Source: Malaciobacter molluscorum LMG 25693
Lineage (GTDB): Bacteria > Campylobacterota > Campylobacteria > Campylobacterales > Arcobacteraceae
Reading direction: 5' to 3'
NCBI RefSeq assembly: GCF_003544935.1
Contig: NZ_CP032098.1
Location: 2,418,001 to 2,482,000 of the forward strand
DNA: 64,000 nucleotides
A program made the translations under genes and the position numbers. The notes beneath the pieces were generated by a model. That model did not search any database, was not told where the DNA came from, and worked only from the letters and a program-made list of their open reading frames with translations. Within the stretch, counting starts at the first letter, position 1. The number at the start of each line of letters is the position of its first letter. Positions 8,964 through 17,079 of the stretch are shown here, in pieces.

Positions 8964-9962
8964 ATGACTTACGCAGCCTTTAGGTCTATTGGTGCTTATA
9001 TTCCACCAAAGATTATGACAAACCAAGATTTTGAAAAAATCATTGATACAAGTGATGAATGGATCACAAAAAGAACAGGAATAAAAGAAAGAAGAGTTGC
9101 CGAAGAAAATGAAGCATCTTCTGATTTAGGTTATAAAGCAGCTGAAGTTGCAATTCAAAGAGCAGGTATTGCTAAAGAAGATATTGATTTAGTAATTTGT
9201 GCAACAGTAACACCTGATTATCTTTGTATGCCATCGACTGCTTGTTTAATTGCATCTAAACTTGGATTACCTCCTGTTATGGCTTATGATATTAGTGCAG
9301 CTTGTACTGGTTTTGTTTATGCTTTAAATGTTGCAAAAGCTTTTATTGAATCTGGAATGAAAAAAAACGTTTTAATTATTGGGGCAGAGAAATACTCTTC
9401 AATATTAGACTATACTGATAGAACAACTTGTTTCTTATTTGGAGATGGTGCAGGAGCAGCAATAATTTCTGCAACAAATAATAAAGAAGAAGCAATCGTT
9501 GATGTTCAATGTTCAAGTGATGGAAATCACAATGATGTAATTCAAACTCCAGGTGGAGGAAGTAAACATCCTTGCTCACAAGAAGTTTTAGATAATAAAA
9601 TGGCATGTATCAAAATGAAAGGTAATGAAACTTTCAAACTTGCAGTAAAAACATTAACTGCAGATGTTAAAGAACTTATGGAAAAACATAATATTACTAA
9701 TGAAGATATTGATCATTTTATTCCTCATCAAGCTAATTATAGAATTATTAAATCTGTTGGTGATTCATTAGGTTTACAAAAAGAACAAATTGTTCTTACT
9801 GTACATAAATATGGTAATACATCTGCAGCTTCAATTGCTATGGCAATGAATGATGCTTTTGAAGAGGGAAAAATAAAAAAAGGCGATACAATACTTTTTG
9901 ATGCCTTTGGTGCTGGTCTTACTTGGGGTAGCGCACTATTTAAATTCTCTCCAAATAACTAA
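8964..9962 (+). CDS. fabH: 3-oxoacyl-ACP synthase III
   Basis: It starts fatty-acid synthesis by condensing acetyl-CoA with malonyl-ACP. The Cys-His-Asn triad is complete: C114 in SAACTGF, H255 in PHQANYR and N285 in YGNTSAAS. The length of 332 residues is typical. It is the last gene of the ndk-to-fabH run and ends just before a compact GC-rich hairpin. Confidence 0.98.
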   Translation: MTYAAFRSIGAYIPPKIMTNQDFEKIIDTSDEWITKRTGIKERRVAEENEASSDLGYKAAEVAIQRAGIAKEDIDLVICATVTPDYLCMPSTACLIASKLGLPPVMAYDISAACTGFVYALNVAKAFIESGMKKNVLIIGAEKYSSILDYTDRTTCFLFGDGAGAAIISATNNKEEAIVDVQCSSDGNHNDVIQTPGGGSKHPCSQEVLDNKMACIKMKGNETFKLAVKTLTADVKELMEKHNITNEDIDHFIPHQANYRIIKSVGDSLGLQKEQIVLTVHKYGNTSAASIAMAMNDAFEEGKIKKGDTILFDAFGAGLTWGSALFKFSPNN

Positions 9963-9969
9963 AACTTTA

Positions 9970-9990
9970 CTTGGGCAATGCCCAAGTTTC
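9970..9990 (+). terminator. Terminator after fabH
   Basis: A perfect seven-base stem, CTTGGGC-AAT-GCCCAAG, is followed by a short T-rich stretch, eight bases after the stop. Confidence 0.75.
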
Positions 9991-10032
9991 TTACAAATTG
10001 TAATAAAATAAATCAATTTTTTAAAATTTCTA

Positions 10033-10038
10033 TATAAT
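10033..10038 (+). promoter_or_regulatory. -10 box for the zinc-ribbon gene
   Basis: A TATAAT lies 19 bases before the ATG at 10057, with an AAAGGAG SD between them. Confidence 0.55.
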
Positions 10039-10056
10039 CCTTTTAAAGGAGACAAA

Positions 10057-10416
10057 ATGATATTAGGGCAATGTCCATACTGCAAAAGTAATGTAATTTC
10101 AAAAAAAATAACAGCACAAGGCAAACAAATAAAACTATATACATGTGAAAATTCAAAAAAAGAGTATGATGAAACAGACTCATATGTTTTTACTTCTGAT
10201 TCCACATGTAGATTCAGAATATACTCAAATGCACTTTTTAGATGGAATAAAAGAAGCATCTCAGAATACGAAATAAAAAAGTTATTAAAAGATGAACAAA
10301 TAGTTGTAAGACTTCATGGTAAAAAAGGAGCTGGTGAATATTTTAAATATGCTATACCCCACGAAGAATATGGTATATCTATATTATGGGAGGAAGATGT
10401 GCAAGAAGAGTTATAA
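10057..10416 (+). CDS. Small protein resembling a topoisomerase C-terminal zinc-ribbon repeat
   Basis: I do not recognise a named gene. The 119-residue protein has cysteines C6/C9 (CPYC), C30 and C51 spaced like the C-terminal zinc-ribbon repeats of topoisomerase I/III. The ribbon is followed by the same kind of tail: an IS-x-x-E-I-K-x-L-L helix, a K-G-x-G stretch and a final YGISILW strand. In topoisomerases such units bind single-stranded DNA, so a stand-alone nucleic-acid-binding role is a reasonable inference. Its stop overlaps the convergent azlD end by six bases. Confidence 0.6.
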   Translation: MILGQCPYCKSNVISKKITAQGKQIKLYTCENSKKEYDETDSYVFTSDSTCRFRIYSNALFRWNKRSISEYEIKKLLKDEQIVVRLHGKKGAGEYFKYAIPHEEYGISILWEEDVQEEL

Positions 10417-10740
10417 GTATTGCACCAATGCCATATAAAATATTGTTCCGCCGAATATAGAAATTAAATAGTTTTTTATACTAATATGTAAAATTGCCGT
10501 AAAAAATACACCAAAAATCTCTTTTAATCCATAAGGATATAAAGAAAAATCTATCTCTCTTAAAGTATATACAATTAATATAACAATAATAATTGCAGGG
10601 AAAAATCTTTCGATAAATACAATATACTCTGGTGGTTCTTTTTTTATAAAAAATATAAAAGGGAATACTCTTGTAAAATAGTTAACCAAGACCATAATCA
10701 AAATTGCTATATAAATATCAATAGATACACTACCACTCAT
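10411..10740 (-). CDS. azlD: AzlD-type small subunit of a branched-chain amino acid exporter
   Basis: This is a 109-residue protein with four predicted membrane helices and the TRVFPF/FF pattern near the N-terminus typical of AzlD. It overlaps azlC by ATGA (10737-10740), so it is translationally coupled; AzlC and AzlD form a two-component exporter in the inner membrane. Its 3' end runs six bases into the convergent zinc-ribbon gene. Substrate specificity (branched-chain amino acids or analogues) is family knowledge. Confidence 0.88.
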   Translation of the reverse strand: MSGSVSIDIYIAILIMVLVNYFTRVFPFIFFIKKEPPEYIVFIERFFPAIIIVILIVYTLREIDFSLYPYGLKEIFGVFFTAILHISIKNYLISIFGGTIFYMALVQYL

Positions 10741-11420
10741 TTTTCTATACCTTTTTTAAAAAAGAACATCATAATTAAAGATATAAATATTGATACTATT
10801 AACATCTTATCACTTGGTATAAAAATTAAAGAAAATATAGAAGATACTAAACCTATCAAAAAAGGAAATATATTTTTTAAATTCTTATATTGTTCTATAC
10901 ATAAAACTACAAAAAGTGCAGTCAAAGAAAACTCTAATCCAGCAGTATTAAATTTTATATGTGAACCAACTAATGCACCAAAGGTAGATCCAAGTACCCA
11001 ATAGAATTGATTTAATAAGCCTAAAAAAAGATAAAAATATTTTCTATTTAAAGTATTGTCATCTTTTATGGTAGTTAAGAGTGCATATGTTTCATCTGTT
11101 AAACTAAAAATCAAATATGGTTTTAATTTTCCACTATTTTTAAATCTTTTTAATAATGATAAACCATAAAAAGATTGTCTTATATTTATAAACCAAGAAG
11201 CAATTGCTATATCAATAAAACCAACTTTAGCATTAAAAAAATTTATTGCTACAAACTGCAAAGCACCTGCATAAATAAATATAGACATTAATGGCGCTAA
11301 ATACCATGGATATTGAAAACTTGTAAGTAATAATCCAAAAGCAAAACCAAGTACAATATATCCCATTAAAACTGGAATTGATACAGTAAATGCTTTTTTT
11401 AATTCTAAACTATATATCAT
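10737..11420 (-). CDS. azlC: AzlC family large subunit of a branched-chain amino acid exporter
   Basis: The protein has 227 residues and six or seven hydrophobic helices. It contains the segments GYIVLGFAFG near the start, the FYGLSLL loop with RQSFYG, and the FSLTDETYAL motif characteristic of AzlC permeases. The stop overlaps the azlD start. The start codon directly abuts the stop of the upstream SspB-like gene, so the three genes form one transcription unit. Confidence 0.9.
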   Translation of the reverse strand: MIYSLELKKAFTVSIPVLMGYIVLGFAFGLLLTSFQYPWYLAPLMSIFIYAGALQFVAINFFNAKVGFIDIAIASWFINIRQSFYGLSLLKRFKNSGKLKPYLIFSLTDETYALLTTIKDDNTLNRKYFYLFLGLLNQFYWVLGSTFGALVGSHIKFNTAGLEFSLTALFVVLCIEQYKNLKNIFPFLIGLVSSIFSLIFIPSDKMLIVSIFISLIMMFFFKKGIEK

Positions 11421-11858
11421 TTACTTTATTAAGTCTTGATTTTTTGGATTATTTTTAAAGATATTCAATGATTTTGATTTAGGATCTTTGTTAAATTTAT
11501 CAACTGTTGCAATAGGATTTAAATATAAGATTGAATCGTCAATTATTATTTGAAAAATTGAATATAAAGGTACAGTAACTGTTGATCCAAAATTTTCACT
11601 TCCAAACCCTGCTTCAAAACTTAAAAAACCATTTTTTACTGTTATTGTAGTAAATGTATAATTTGCTAAAATGTATAATGAAAATTTTGCTAATTGTGAT
11701 TTTATACTTGTTGGCAACTCTGGACTAAACTTCAAAGCATCTAAATTAGCTGTAATTGAAAACTCTTTATTATTTTTTAATAAATATGAAATTACCTCTT
11801 CTATTTGCTTACTTACTAAATCCTTGTAACTATCTTGATGTATAATGTCATTTATCAT
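11421..11858 (-). CDS. Possible SspB-like ClpXP adaptor
   Basis: The gene is not named with certainty. Of its 145 residues, the middle (about 75-113) reads NGFLSFEAGFG, then a gap, then VTVPLYSIFQI. This parallels the SspB core, where a W/G-S-F-x-A-R-F-G-G strand pair is followed by VPxxAVLAIYA. An N-terminal helix and a Lys/Asn-rich flexible tail also fit. SspB delivers ssrA-tagged proteins to ClpXP. The call is pattern-based and would need a profile search. It sits directly upstream of azlC with no gap. Confidence 0.5.
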   Translation of the reverse strand: MINDIIHQDSYKDLVSKQIEEVISYLLKNNKEFSITANLDALKFSPELPTSIKSQLAKFSLYILANYTFTTITVKNGFLSFEAGFGSENFGSTVTVPLYSIFQIIIDDSILYLNPIATVDKFNKDPKSKSLNIFKNNPKNQDLIK

Positions 11859-11890
11859 TTAATTTATCCTTTTTTATAAATTAACTTGTT

Positions 11891-11896
11891 ATTATA
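11891..11896 (-). promoter_or_regulatory. -10 box for the SspB-like / azlCD unit
   Basis: A minus-strand TATAAT lies 33 bases upstream of the ATG at 11858, in the 42-base divergent region. Confidence 0.45.
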
Positions 11897-11900
11897 TCTT

Positions 11901-12542
11901 ATGAAACAAATAATTTTACTTATTTTTATTTTTATATCATTACTTGAAGCAAAAAAAATATCTTTGAGTCAAAAAGAATACAATGATATATTAAAAAGTC
12001 CAAATAGTAAACAAATATCTATTAGATTAGTAAAATATAATAGACTAATAAAAAAAGCAAAAGACTTTCCTATTATAAAAAAACTTGCATATACAAATAG
12101 TTTTTACAATAAAATTCTTCCTGTTGATGATGAAAATAAATATAATGTAGATGATTACTGGGCAACACCAAAAGAGTTTTTGATTGAAGGTAAAGGTGAT
12201 TGTGAAGATTATGCAATTGCAAAATATTTCACTTTATTGACTTTAGGTGTAGATAAGAAAAAACTTTTTTTATCAGTAGTAAAAGTTAAAGGTGAAACTT
12301 CTTATCACATGATTTTATTATATTTCCCTACAAAAAAATCAATTCCTTTAGTATTAGATAATTTAAGTCATAAAGTAATAACTTTTGATAAAAGAATAAA
12401 ACTCATACCTAAATATATCTTTAATGAGTTTGGAGCATATGTTTTAAAAGATAAAAAAATCTATAAAAAAGTTAAAATAAACTGGGGTAAAACAAACAAA
12501 TGGCAAGTTATATTAGATAGAGTTTATAAACTAAACGAATAA
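11901..12542 (+). CDS. Bacterial transglutaminase-like cysteine protease (LapG-like)
   Basis: This is an exported protein of 213 residues from ATG 11901. A TTG at 11886 would add five residues, but the ATG gives a clean signal peptide (MKQIILLIFIFISLLEA). The catalytic triad of the BTLCP/DUF920 family is visible: C101 in GKGDCEDYA, H136 in SYHMILL and D153 in VLDNL. LapG-type enzymes cleave large surface adhesins in the periplasm under control of LapD; neither LapD nor an adhesin is in the window. Its last 19 bases overlap pabC. Confidence 0.82.
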   Translation: MKQIILLIFIFISLLEAKKISLSQKEYNDILKSPNSKQISIRLVKYNRLIKKAKDFPIIKKLAYTNSFYNKILPVDDENKYNVDDYWATPKEFLIEGKGDCEDYAIAKYFTLLTLGVDKKKLFLSVVKVKGETSYHMILLYFPTKKSIPLVLDNLSHKVITFDKRIKLIPKYIFNEFGAYVLKDKKIYKKVKINWGKTNKWQVILDRVYKLNE

Positions 12543-13096
12543 TCTTCTAAAATATCAAAATCAATCATTGCATTTAATAGTGCAATTTTATTAGCTTTTT
12601 TTAACATTTCTAAAGTAATATCTTGTTGTTTTAAAAATCCTTGTTCTATATATCTTTGTCTTGTAGTACCAAACAAGAGTGGTTGTTTTGGAGTAAGCCA
12701 ACTATTTTCAAAATAAATAGCGATATTTGCAATTGAAGTATCAGTTAAAAGATTATTTTTAAATATCATAATCTCATCACAATTATCTCTTTGTTCAAAT
12801 ATATTATTTAAACTTTTTCTATTTAAATACTTTTTTGAATACTCTATTTTATTATTATATATTATTTTAAAACTTCTTATTTTTCTTTTTTTATATTCAA
12901 AATAGTTTATATCTATTATCTCATCTTCATTATATATAACTTTACATCGTAAAAGTTTTTCATTTATTGGATATATATATTCACTCAAATCAAAATTCTT
13001 TGCAATAGTATTTGCAACTCTTTTATTATGATAATTTAAATTAAAAATCTCATTATCTTCACATTTTATTGTTTCGAAATATTGTATATTATTCAT
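12524..13096 (-). CDS. pabC: Aminotransferase class IV (aminodeoxychorismate lyase-like)
   Basis: It is probably the lyase that releases 4-aminobenzoate from aminodeoxychorismate in folate synthesis. It has 190 residues, short for class IV. Visible features are the N-terminal YFETIK and HNKR segments, the central lysine-bearing strand (KYLNRKSLN) and the TDTSIANIAIY cofactor-phosphate loop. The C-terminus is truncated relative to longer PabC proteins. pabB lies about 2 kb away on the same strand. The call over other PLP fold-type IV enzymes depends on that pairing. Confidence 0.72.
   Translation of the reverse strand: MNNIQYFETIKCEDNEIFNLNYHNKRVANTIAKNFDLSEYIYPINEKLLRCKVIYNEDEIIDINYFEYKKRKIRSFKIIYNNKIEYSKKYLNRKSLNNIFEQRDNCDEIMIFKNNLLTDTSIANIAIYFENSWLTPKQPLLFGTTRQRYIEQGFLKQQDITLEMLKKANKIALLNAMIDFDILEDYSFSL
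12567..12586 (+). terminator. Weak hairpin past the LapG-like gene
   Basis: ATTGCA-N8-TGCAAT followed by TTTATT lies inside the pabC coding region, 24 bases beyond the stop of the plus-strand gene. It is a possible weak terminator. Confidence 0.35.
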
Positions 13097-13131
13097 AAAA
13101 GTTATGTAATCCTATTGTATTTTTTATTTAT

Positions 13132-13137
13132 TATAAT
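13132..13137 (+). promoter_or_regulatory. -10 box for the alpha/beta hydrolase
   Basis: A TATAAT lies 28 bases before the ATG at 13165, with a TTAGGAT SD. Confidence 0.5.
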
Positions 13138-13164
13138 AACTAAAAATATTTTAGGATATACCAA

Positions 13165-13929
13165 ATGAAGAAAATAAAAAAAACAATTAATAAATACGAT
13201 AACTTTGAAGATACATATAAAAAAGCTTATATTGGATTACCTAAAGATTTTAATGGTATAAAAAAACCACTATTTTTAACACTTGATAAATTTAAAAAAA
13301 ATCATTTAAATATAAAAACAAAGAAAAAATATCCAGTTCTATTTTTTATGCATGGCTCAGCAGGTCTTGCATATGGTAAAAAATATAAAGATGAAGTTTT
13401 AAAAGAAAATTTTATTTTTTTTGCACCAAATTCATTTAAAATTAAAAACCGTCCAACATATAAAACACCTACAAAACTTAAAAATTATGAACAAGTACAT
13501 AAACTTAGACTTGCAGAAATTTTTTATAATATTAAAAAACTTAAAGAGTTCGAATTTATTGATTTTAATAATATTTTTCTAATGGGAAGCAGTGAAGGAG
13601 CACATGCAGTTTCTAAATATAAAGGAAATGAATTTAAAGGAAGAATAATTGCAGCATATTCATGTGAAAAAAATTATTATAGTAACGATTTTAAAATTGG
13701 GGCAAAAAAGAAAGATCCAATCTTAAATATAATTGGAACACAAGATGAGTATTTTAGTTCTTATTCAAAATATGAAAATAAAGAAGTCACAGGAAACTGT
13801 GCCAGTGCATTATTAAAATATAAAAATGCAAAAGTAGTAATCCTACCTAAAACAAAACATAATGTAATAGAGAATCAATACACGATTCCTGAAGTTATTA
13901 ACTTCTTAAAATTTCATACAAAATATTAA
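13165..13929 (+). CDS. Alpha/beta hydrolase (dienelactone hydrolase-like)
   Basis: This is a cytoplasmic hydrolase of 254 residues with no signal peptide. It shows the oxyanion segment FFMHGSAG (61-67), the nucleophile elbow G-S-S-E-G with S143, an acid in GTQDEY (D194) and the histidine in KTKHNV (H232), a complete triad. The substrate is unknown. The sequence is very lysine-rich. It converges with the Cj0069-type gene, and their stop codons overlap within four bases inside a ten-base inverted repeat. Confidence 0.75.
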   Translation: MKKIKKTINKYDNFEDTYKKAYIGLPKDFNGIKKPLFLTLDKFKKNHLNIKTKKKYPVLFFMHGSAGLAYGKKYKDEVLKENFIFFAPNSFKIKNRPTYKTPTKLKNYEQVHKLRLAEIFYNIKKLKEFEFIDFNNIFLMGSSEGAHAVSKYKGNEFKGRIIAAYSCEKNYYSNDFKIGAKKKDPILNIIGTQDEYFSSYSKYENKEVTGNCASALLKYKNAKVVILPKTKHNVIENQYTIPEVINFLKFHTKY

Positions 13930-13947
13930 ACTATTGAGTATGAAATT
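13910..13947. terminator. Hairpin spanning two convergent stop codons
   Basis: Perfect ten-base arms (AATTTCATAC / GTATGAAATT) enclose the overlapping stops of the hydrolase and the Cj0069-type gene. The loop is 18 bases. Sequence after it is T-rich only on the minus strand. Confidence 0.45.
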
Positions 13948-14996
13948 AGACTATTTTCTATATTATTAATAATTAAATCTCTTCTAAAAACTTTAGCTAT
14001 ATCTTTTGCATATTCTAAGTGAGTAGTTATACCAACACAAGAACAGTTAATCTCACTTAACACATATTTATCATTTTTATTCTCATCATAATCTAAAATA
14101 TAATCCATCGTCCAAAGAATTGGAAAGTTTTTATTATTACAATGTTTTTTTAAATGCTTAAAACTTTTTTTAGTAAGTTGTATCAATTCTTTATATTTCA
14201 AACTTGATGCAGATTCATAATTATATTTTGCACCACTAAATAAAGTTGCAGAAAACTCACCTGCTTGTGGTTGTTTATGAACAATACAAATTGGATTATC
14301 TTTTACTAATAAAACTCTAATTTCACCTTCATTTATTCTTTTTAAATATTTACAAGATACAAAACCTTTTTTATTTTTAAAATAAGATGCATTTTCATCT
14401 TCTTCTTCAAATTTCCAGGCAAAATCAGTCATAAAGTCATTTATAGAACTAAACTTCTCTTTTTCATTATTTACAGCTTCTGTCGATGTTACAGTACCAT
14501 TATCATTTAATTTTACTAAATATACACCTTCACCTGTTGAGCCGTAGTTTGTCTTTAATACTCTTATTTTTTCAGCTTTTAATACTTGAGGAAAATCAGC
14601 ATTAAACTCTTCAACTTTTTGATAAAACTTTGTACTTTTTTCACCTATTTTTGTATCTTTTAATTTGTACAAAATATCTTTAAAATCTAAATTTATCATC
14701 ACATCAGGATGAGTATGTACTTCTATTTGATTTTGACTTAATTTATTTAGAAACTGAAAATATTCATCAATCTCTTTTAAATTTCCTGGATTAATTCTAC
14801 TTATAATGGCATAAGCATTTTTATTTAGATATTCAAAAAGTTCATCTTTTTTTGAAGGACTATAAAATACAACTTCAGTAGAAAAACCACTAATTTGTTC
14901 TATTTCATTTAGTATTGGTTTAGTATCAGCTCTAAAACCATCAAAACCTTTGTCACTCCCTACATTACACTCTATGATAAAGATTTTATTTTTCAT
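13926..14996 (-). CDS. Cj0069-type ATP-grasp family protein
   Basis: The 356-residue protein matches my memory of the Cj0069 family, typical of Campylobacterota; the function is unknown. The pattern of central basic/Gly segment (KTNYGSTGEGVY), an EGEIRVLLVKD strand, a WTMDYI segment and a final SEINCSCVG is like an ATP-grasp ligase. The ATG at 14996 has AGGAGA six bases upstream; a longer ATG reading from 15014 would read through that SD, so I choose 14996. There is no operon partner. Confidence 0.72.
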   Translation of the reverse strand: MKNKIFIIECNVGSDKGFDGFRADTKPILNEIEQISGFSTEVVFYSPSKKDELFEYLNKNAYAIISRINPGNLKEIDEYFQFLNKLSQNQIEVHTHPDVMINLDFKDILYKLKDTKIGEKSTKFYQKVEEFNADFPQVLKAEKIRVLKTNYGSTGEGVYLVKLNDNGTVTSTEAVNNEKEKFSSINDFMTDFAWKFEEEDENASYFKNKKGFVSCKYLKRINEGEIRVLLVKDNPICIVHKQPQAGEFSATLFSGAKYNYESASSLKYKELIQLTKKSFKHLKKHCNNKNFPILWTMDYILDYDENKNDKYVLSEINCSCVGITTHLEYAKDIAKVFRRDLIINNIENSLISYSIV

Positions 14997-15073
14997 GTCA
15001 TGTCTCCTAAGCATAATTTTAATCTCTGTTTAAAGATTTTATAAAAGCTAAGTTACATAACAATTACATCTAA

Positions 15074-16030
15074 TTATGTTGGTATATAAATTTTATCAAG
15101 TGCTTCTTTATATTCTAATATCGCATCAGAATCACAAGTAATTCCACCTCCACTTTTATAATAAAGTTCATTTTGTATTTTTTCTATAAATCTTATTAAT
15201 ACAAAACTATAAAGATTTTCTCCATCAAAAATTCCAGCAATTCCTGTATAATAATCTCTATCATATTTTTCTACATCTTTTAATATTTCAACTGTTTTTA
15301 TTTTAGGTGTTCCTGTTATTGAACCAGCAGGTAAAAGTGAAGTTAAAATATCTCCTATTTTACTTTTCCAATCACTATTTAGTTCCCCTTTGATTTTAGA
15401 ACTCACTTGAAGTAAATCTTTTTTTCCTGCACTAATCTTTTCACAATATCTAAACTTTTCAACTCTAACTTTTGAAGATACAATAGATAAGTCATTTCTT
15501 AATAAATCTACAACCATTGTATGTTCAGCCATCTCTTTTTTATTTGCTAATATCTTTTTTTGTGCATCTTCTATATTGGCATCAATTGTACCTTTCATAG
15601 GGTATGTGAATATTTTGTTATTTTCTATATCCACAAATTTTTCAGGAGAGAAACATACAAACTCATCTTTATACTTCAATTTAAATTTTGATTTTGCATA
15701 TTTATATATTTCATCTAAAGATAGTTTTATATCTATTTTTGTTTTAATAGTTAAATTGAGAAGATATGAGTTTCCTTCTTTTATATTTTTTTGAATTTTA
15801 TCAAAAGCAATTTTGTAACTTTTAAAATCAAGTGGGAATTTTTCTATACCTATTTTTTTTGAAGAGAATATAGATTTATCATCTGATAACTCAAAATTTA
15901 TATCTTTGGGAAGTTGGTTTAATTTTATAATTTCATATTTAGTTAAATCATAAGAGATCATAAAAAAAAATGGCTCAGATTCTGAGCCATTTTTATTTAA
16001 TAATTTTCTAATTTTTTCTTTTTTATTCAA
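15074..16030 (-). CDS. pabB: Aminodeoxychorismate synthase component I
   Basis: It makes aminodeoxychorismate from chorismate for folate synthesis. The chorismate-binding core is intact: the PMKGT motif with its lysine, LLRNDLS, LLPAGSITGTPK and YTGIAGIFDG. At 318 residues it is the short PabB form. The start is uncertain. TTG 16030 is the earliest in-frame start, with no SD and a TATAAT seven bases upstream. ATG 15961 is the next, immediately after a T9 run. A perfect terminator hairpin covers codons about 13-23 of the long form. No glutamine amidotransferase gene is adjacent. Confidence 0.85.
   Translation of the reverse strand: MNKKEKIRKLLNKNGSESEPFFFMISYDLTKYEIIKLNQLPKDINFELSDDKSIFSSKKIGIEKFPLDFKSYKIAFDKIQKNIKEGNSYLLNLTIKTKIDIKLSLDEIYKYAKSKFKLKYKDEFVCFSPEKFVDIENNKIFTYPMKGTIDANIEDAQKKILANKKEMAEHTMVVDLLRNDLSIVSSKVRVEKFRYCEKISAGKKDLLQVSSKIKGELNSDWKSKIGDILTSLLPAGSITGTPKIKTVEILKDVEKYDRDYYTGIAGIFDGENLYSFVLIRFIEKIQNELYYKSGGGITCDSDAILEYKEALDKIYIPT
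15962..15994 (-). terminator. Intrinsic terminator inside the pabB 5' coding region
   Basis: A perfect nine-base stem (TGGCTCAGA / TCTGAGCCA) separated by one base, extended by A/T pairs, is followed on the minus strand by nine T residues. It begins about 55 bases after the pyrB stop and ends right at the internal pabB ATG. Confidence 0.8.
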
Positions 16031-16036
16031 TTTTAA

Positions 16037-16042
16037 ATTATA
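16037..16042 (-). promoter_or_regulatory. Possible -10 box before pabB
   Basis: A minus-strand TATAAT ends seven bases before the TTG at 16030, inside the 18-base pyrB-pabB gap. If used, the pabB mRNA would be almost leaderless. Confidence 0.35.
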
Positions 16043-16048
16043 TACTTT

Positions 16049-16924
16049 TTATTTTATTAATTTTTTTAATACAGCCATTCTAACTGCAACACCATTTGAA
16101 ACTTGCTGTAAAACTTTACTTCTTGGGTCTAATAACATTTCATCATCTATATCAATATTTCTATTTACTGGTCCTGGATGAAGTAAAATAAGATCTCTAT
16201 CTTTAAATATCTCTTTTGTAATACAATAATCTTTTGCATACTCTTGCATAGATGTATAGTAAACTTGAGAATGTCTTTCAAGTTGAGTTCTCAAACTCAT
16301 AACAACATCAACTTCATCTATAACTTCACTTAATAATGTAACTTGTCTAATTGATTCATCTTCTGATTTAAAATGATCAGGTGCAACAAAAATAGGCTCA
16401 ATTCCAAATCTTGGTAAAAGTTTTGAATCAGATGATGCTACTCTTGAAGTTTTTACATCTCCAACAATTGCAACTTTTTTTCCCTCAACATTATTATTAA
16501 AATGATCTAAAATTGTAAATAGGTCCAATAATGCTTGTGTTGGATGAGCATTATAACCATCTCCTGCATTTAAGATAGGACAATTAACATGTTCTTTAAG
16601 ACTTTCAGGTAAACCACATTCACTATGTCTAATAACAATAGCATCTGGTTTCATTGCATTTATATTTGCAACAGTATCAAATATTGTTTCACCTTTACTT
16701 CTTGAACTACTTCCTACATCTAATGATACTACTTCCGCACCTAATCTCTTAGCTGCTATTTCAAAAGAACTTCTTGTTCTTGTTGAATTTTCAAAAAATA
16801 GTGTTACAATTAGTTTTCCTTTTAAACAATCACTAGATTGTAAATCTCTAAACATCTTTGCATCATCAAATAACTCAATAATTTCATCTTTTGTAAAATC
16901 AGAAGTTGTAATCAAGTGTTGCAT
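16049..16924 (-). CDS. pyrB: Aspartate carbamoyltransferase catalytic subunit
   Basis: This is the committed step of pyrimidine synthesis. The 291-residue product carries the carbamoyl-phosphate motif [13 protein letters not shown] (S47-R49), the [14 protein letters not shown] motif and the HPGPVNRN loop. No pyrI or pyrC follows. The promoter TATAAT is at 16950-16955. The downstream neighbour pabB begins after 18 bases, but the terminator at 15962-15994 probably ends the pyrB message. Confidence 0.97.
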   Translation of the reverse strand: MQHLITTSDFTKDEIIELFDDAKMFRDLQSSDCLKGKLIVTLFFENSTRTRSSFEIAAKRLGAEVVSLDVGSSSRSKGETIFDTVANINAMKPDAIVIRHSECGLPESLKEHVNCPILNAGDGYNAHPTQALLDLFTILDHFNNNVEGKKVAIVGDVKTSRVASSDSKLLPRFGIEPIFVAPDHFKSEDESIRQVTLLSEVIDEVDVVMSLRTQLERHSQVYYTSMQEYAKDYCITKEIFKDRDLILLHPGPVNRNIDIDDEMLLDPRSKVLQQVSNGVAVRMAVLKKLIK

Positions 16925-16949
16925 TTTTTTCCTTTAATTTTAGTTTGGA

Positions 16950-16955
16950 ATTATA
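16950..16955 (-). promoter_or_regulatory. -10 box for pyrB
   Basis: A GGTATAATT sequence lies on the minus strand about 26 bases before the ATG. Confidence 0.55.
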
Positions 16956-17040
16956 CCTGAAAAGCCATTAAAAAACTCTACATAATATAGTGATTTAAAC
17001 TAGTTTCTTTTGAATTAACATTTTGTTCAAATAAATTAGA

Positions 17041-17046
17041 TATAAT
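17041..17046 (+). promoter_or_regulatory. -10 box for argD
   Basis: GATATAATC lies 34 bases before the argD ATG, with a TAGGAAAAG SD. Confidence 0.6.
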
Positions 17047-17079
17047 CTTGGAAATATATAAATTATACTAGGAAAAGAA

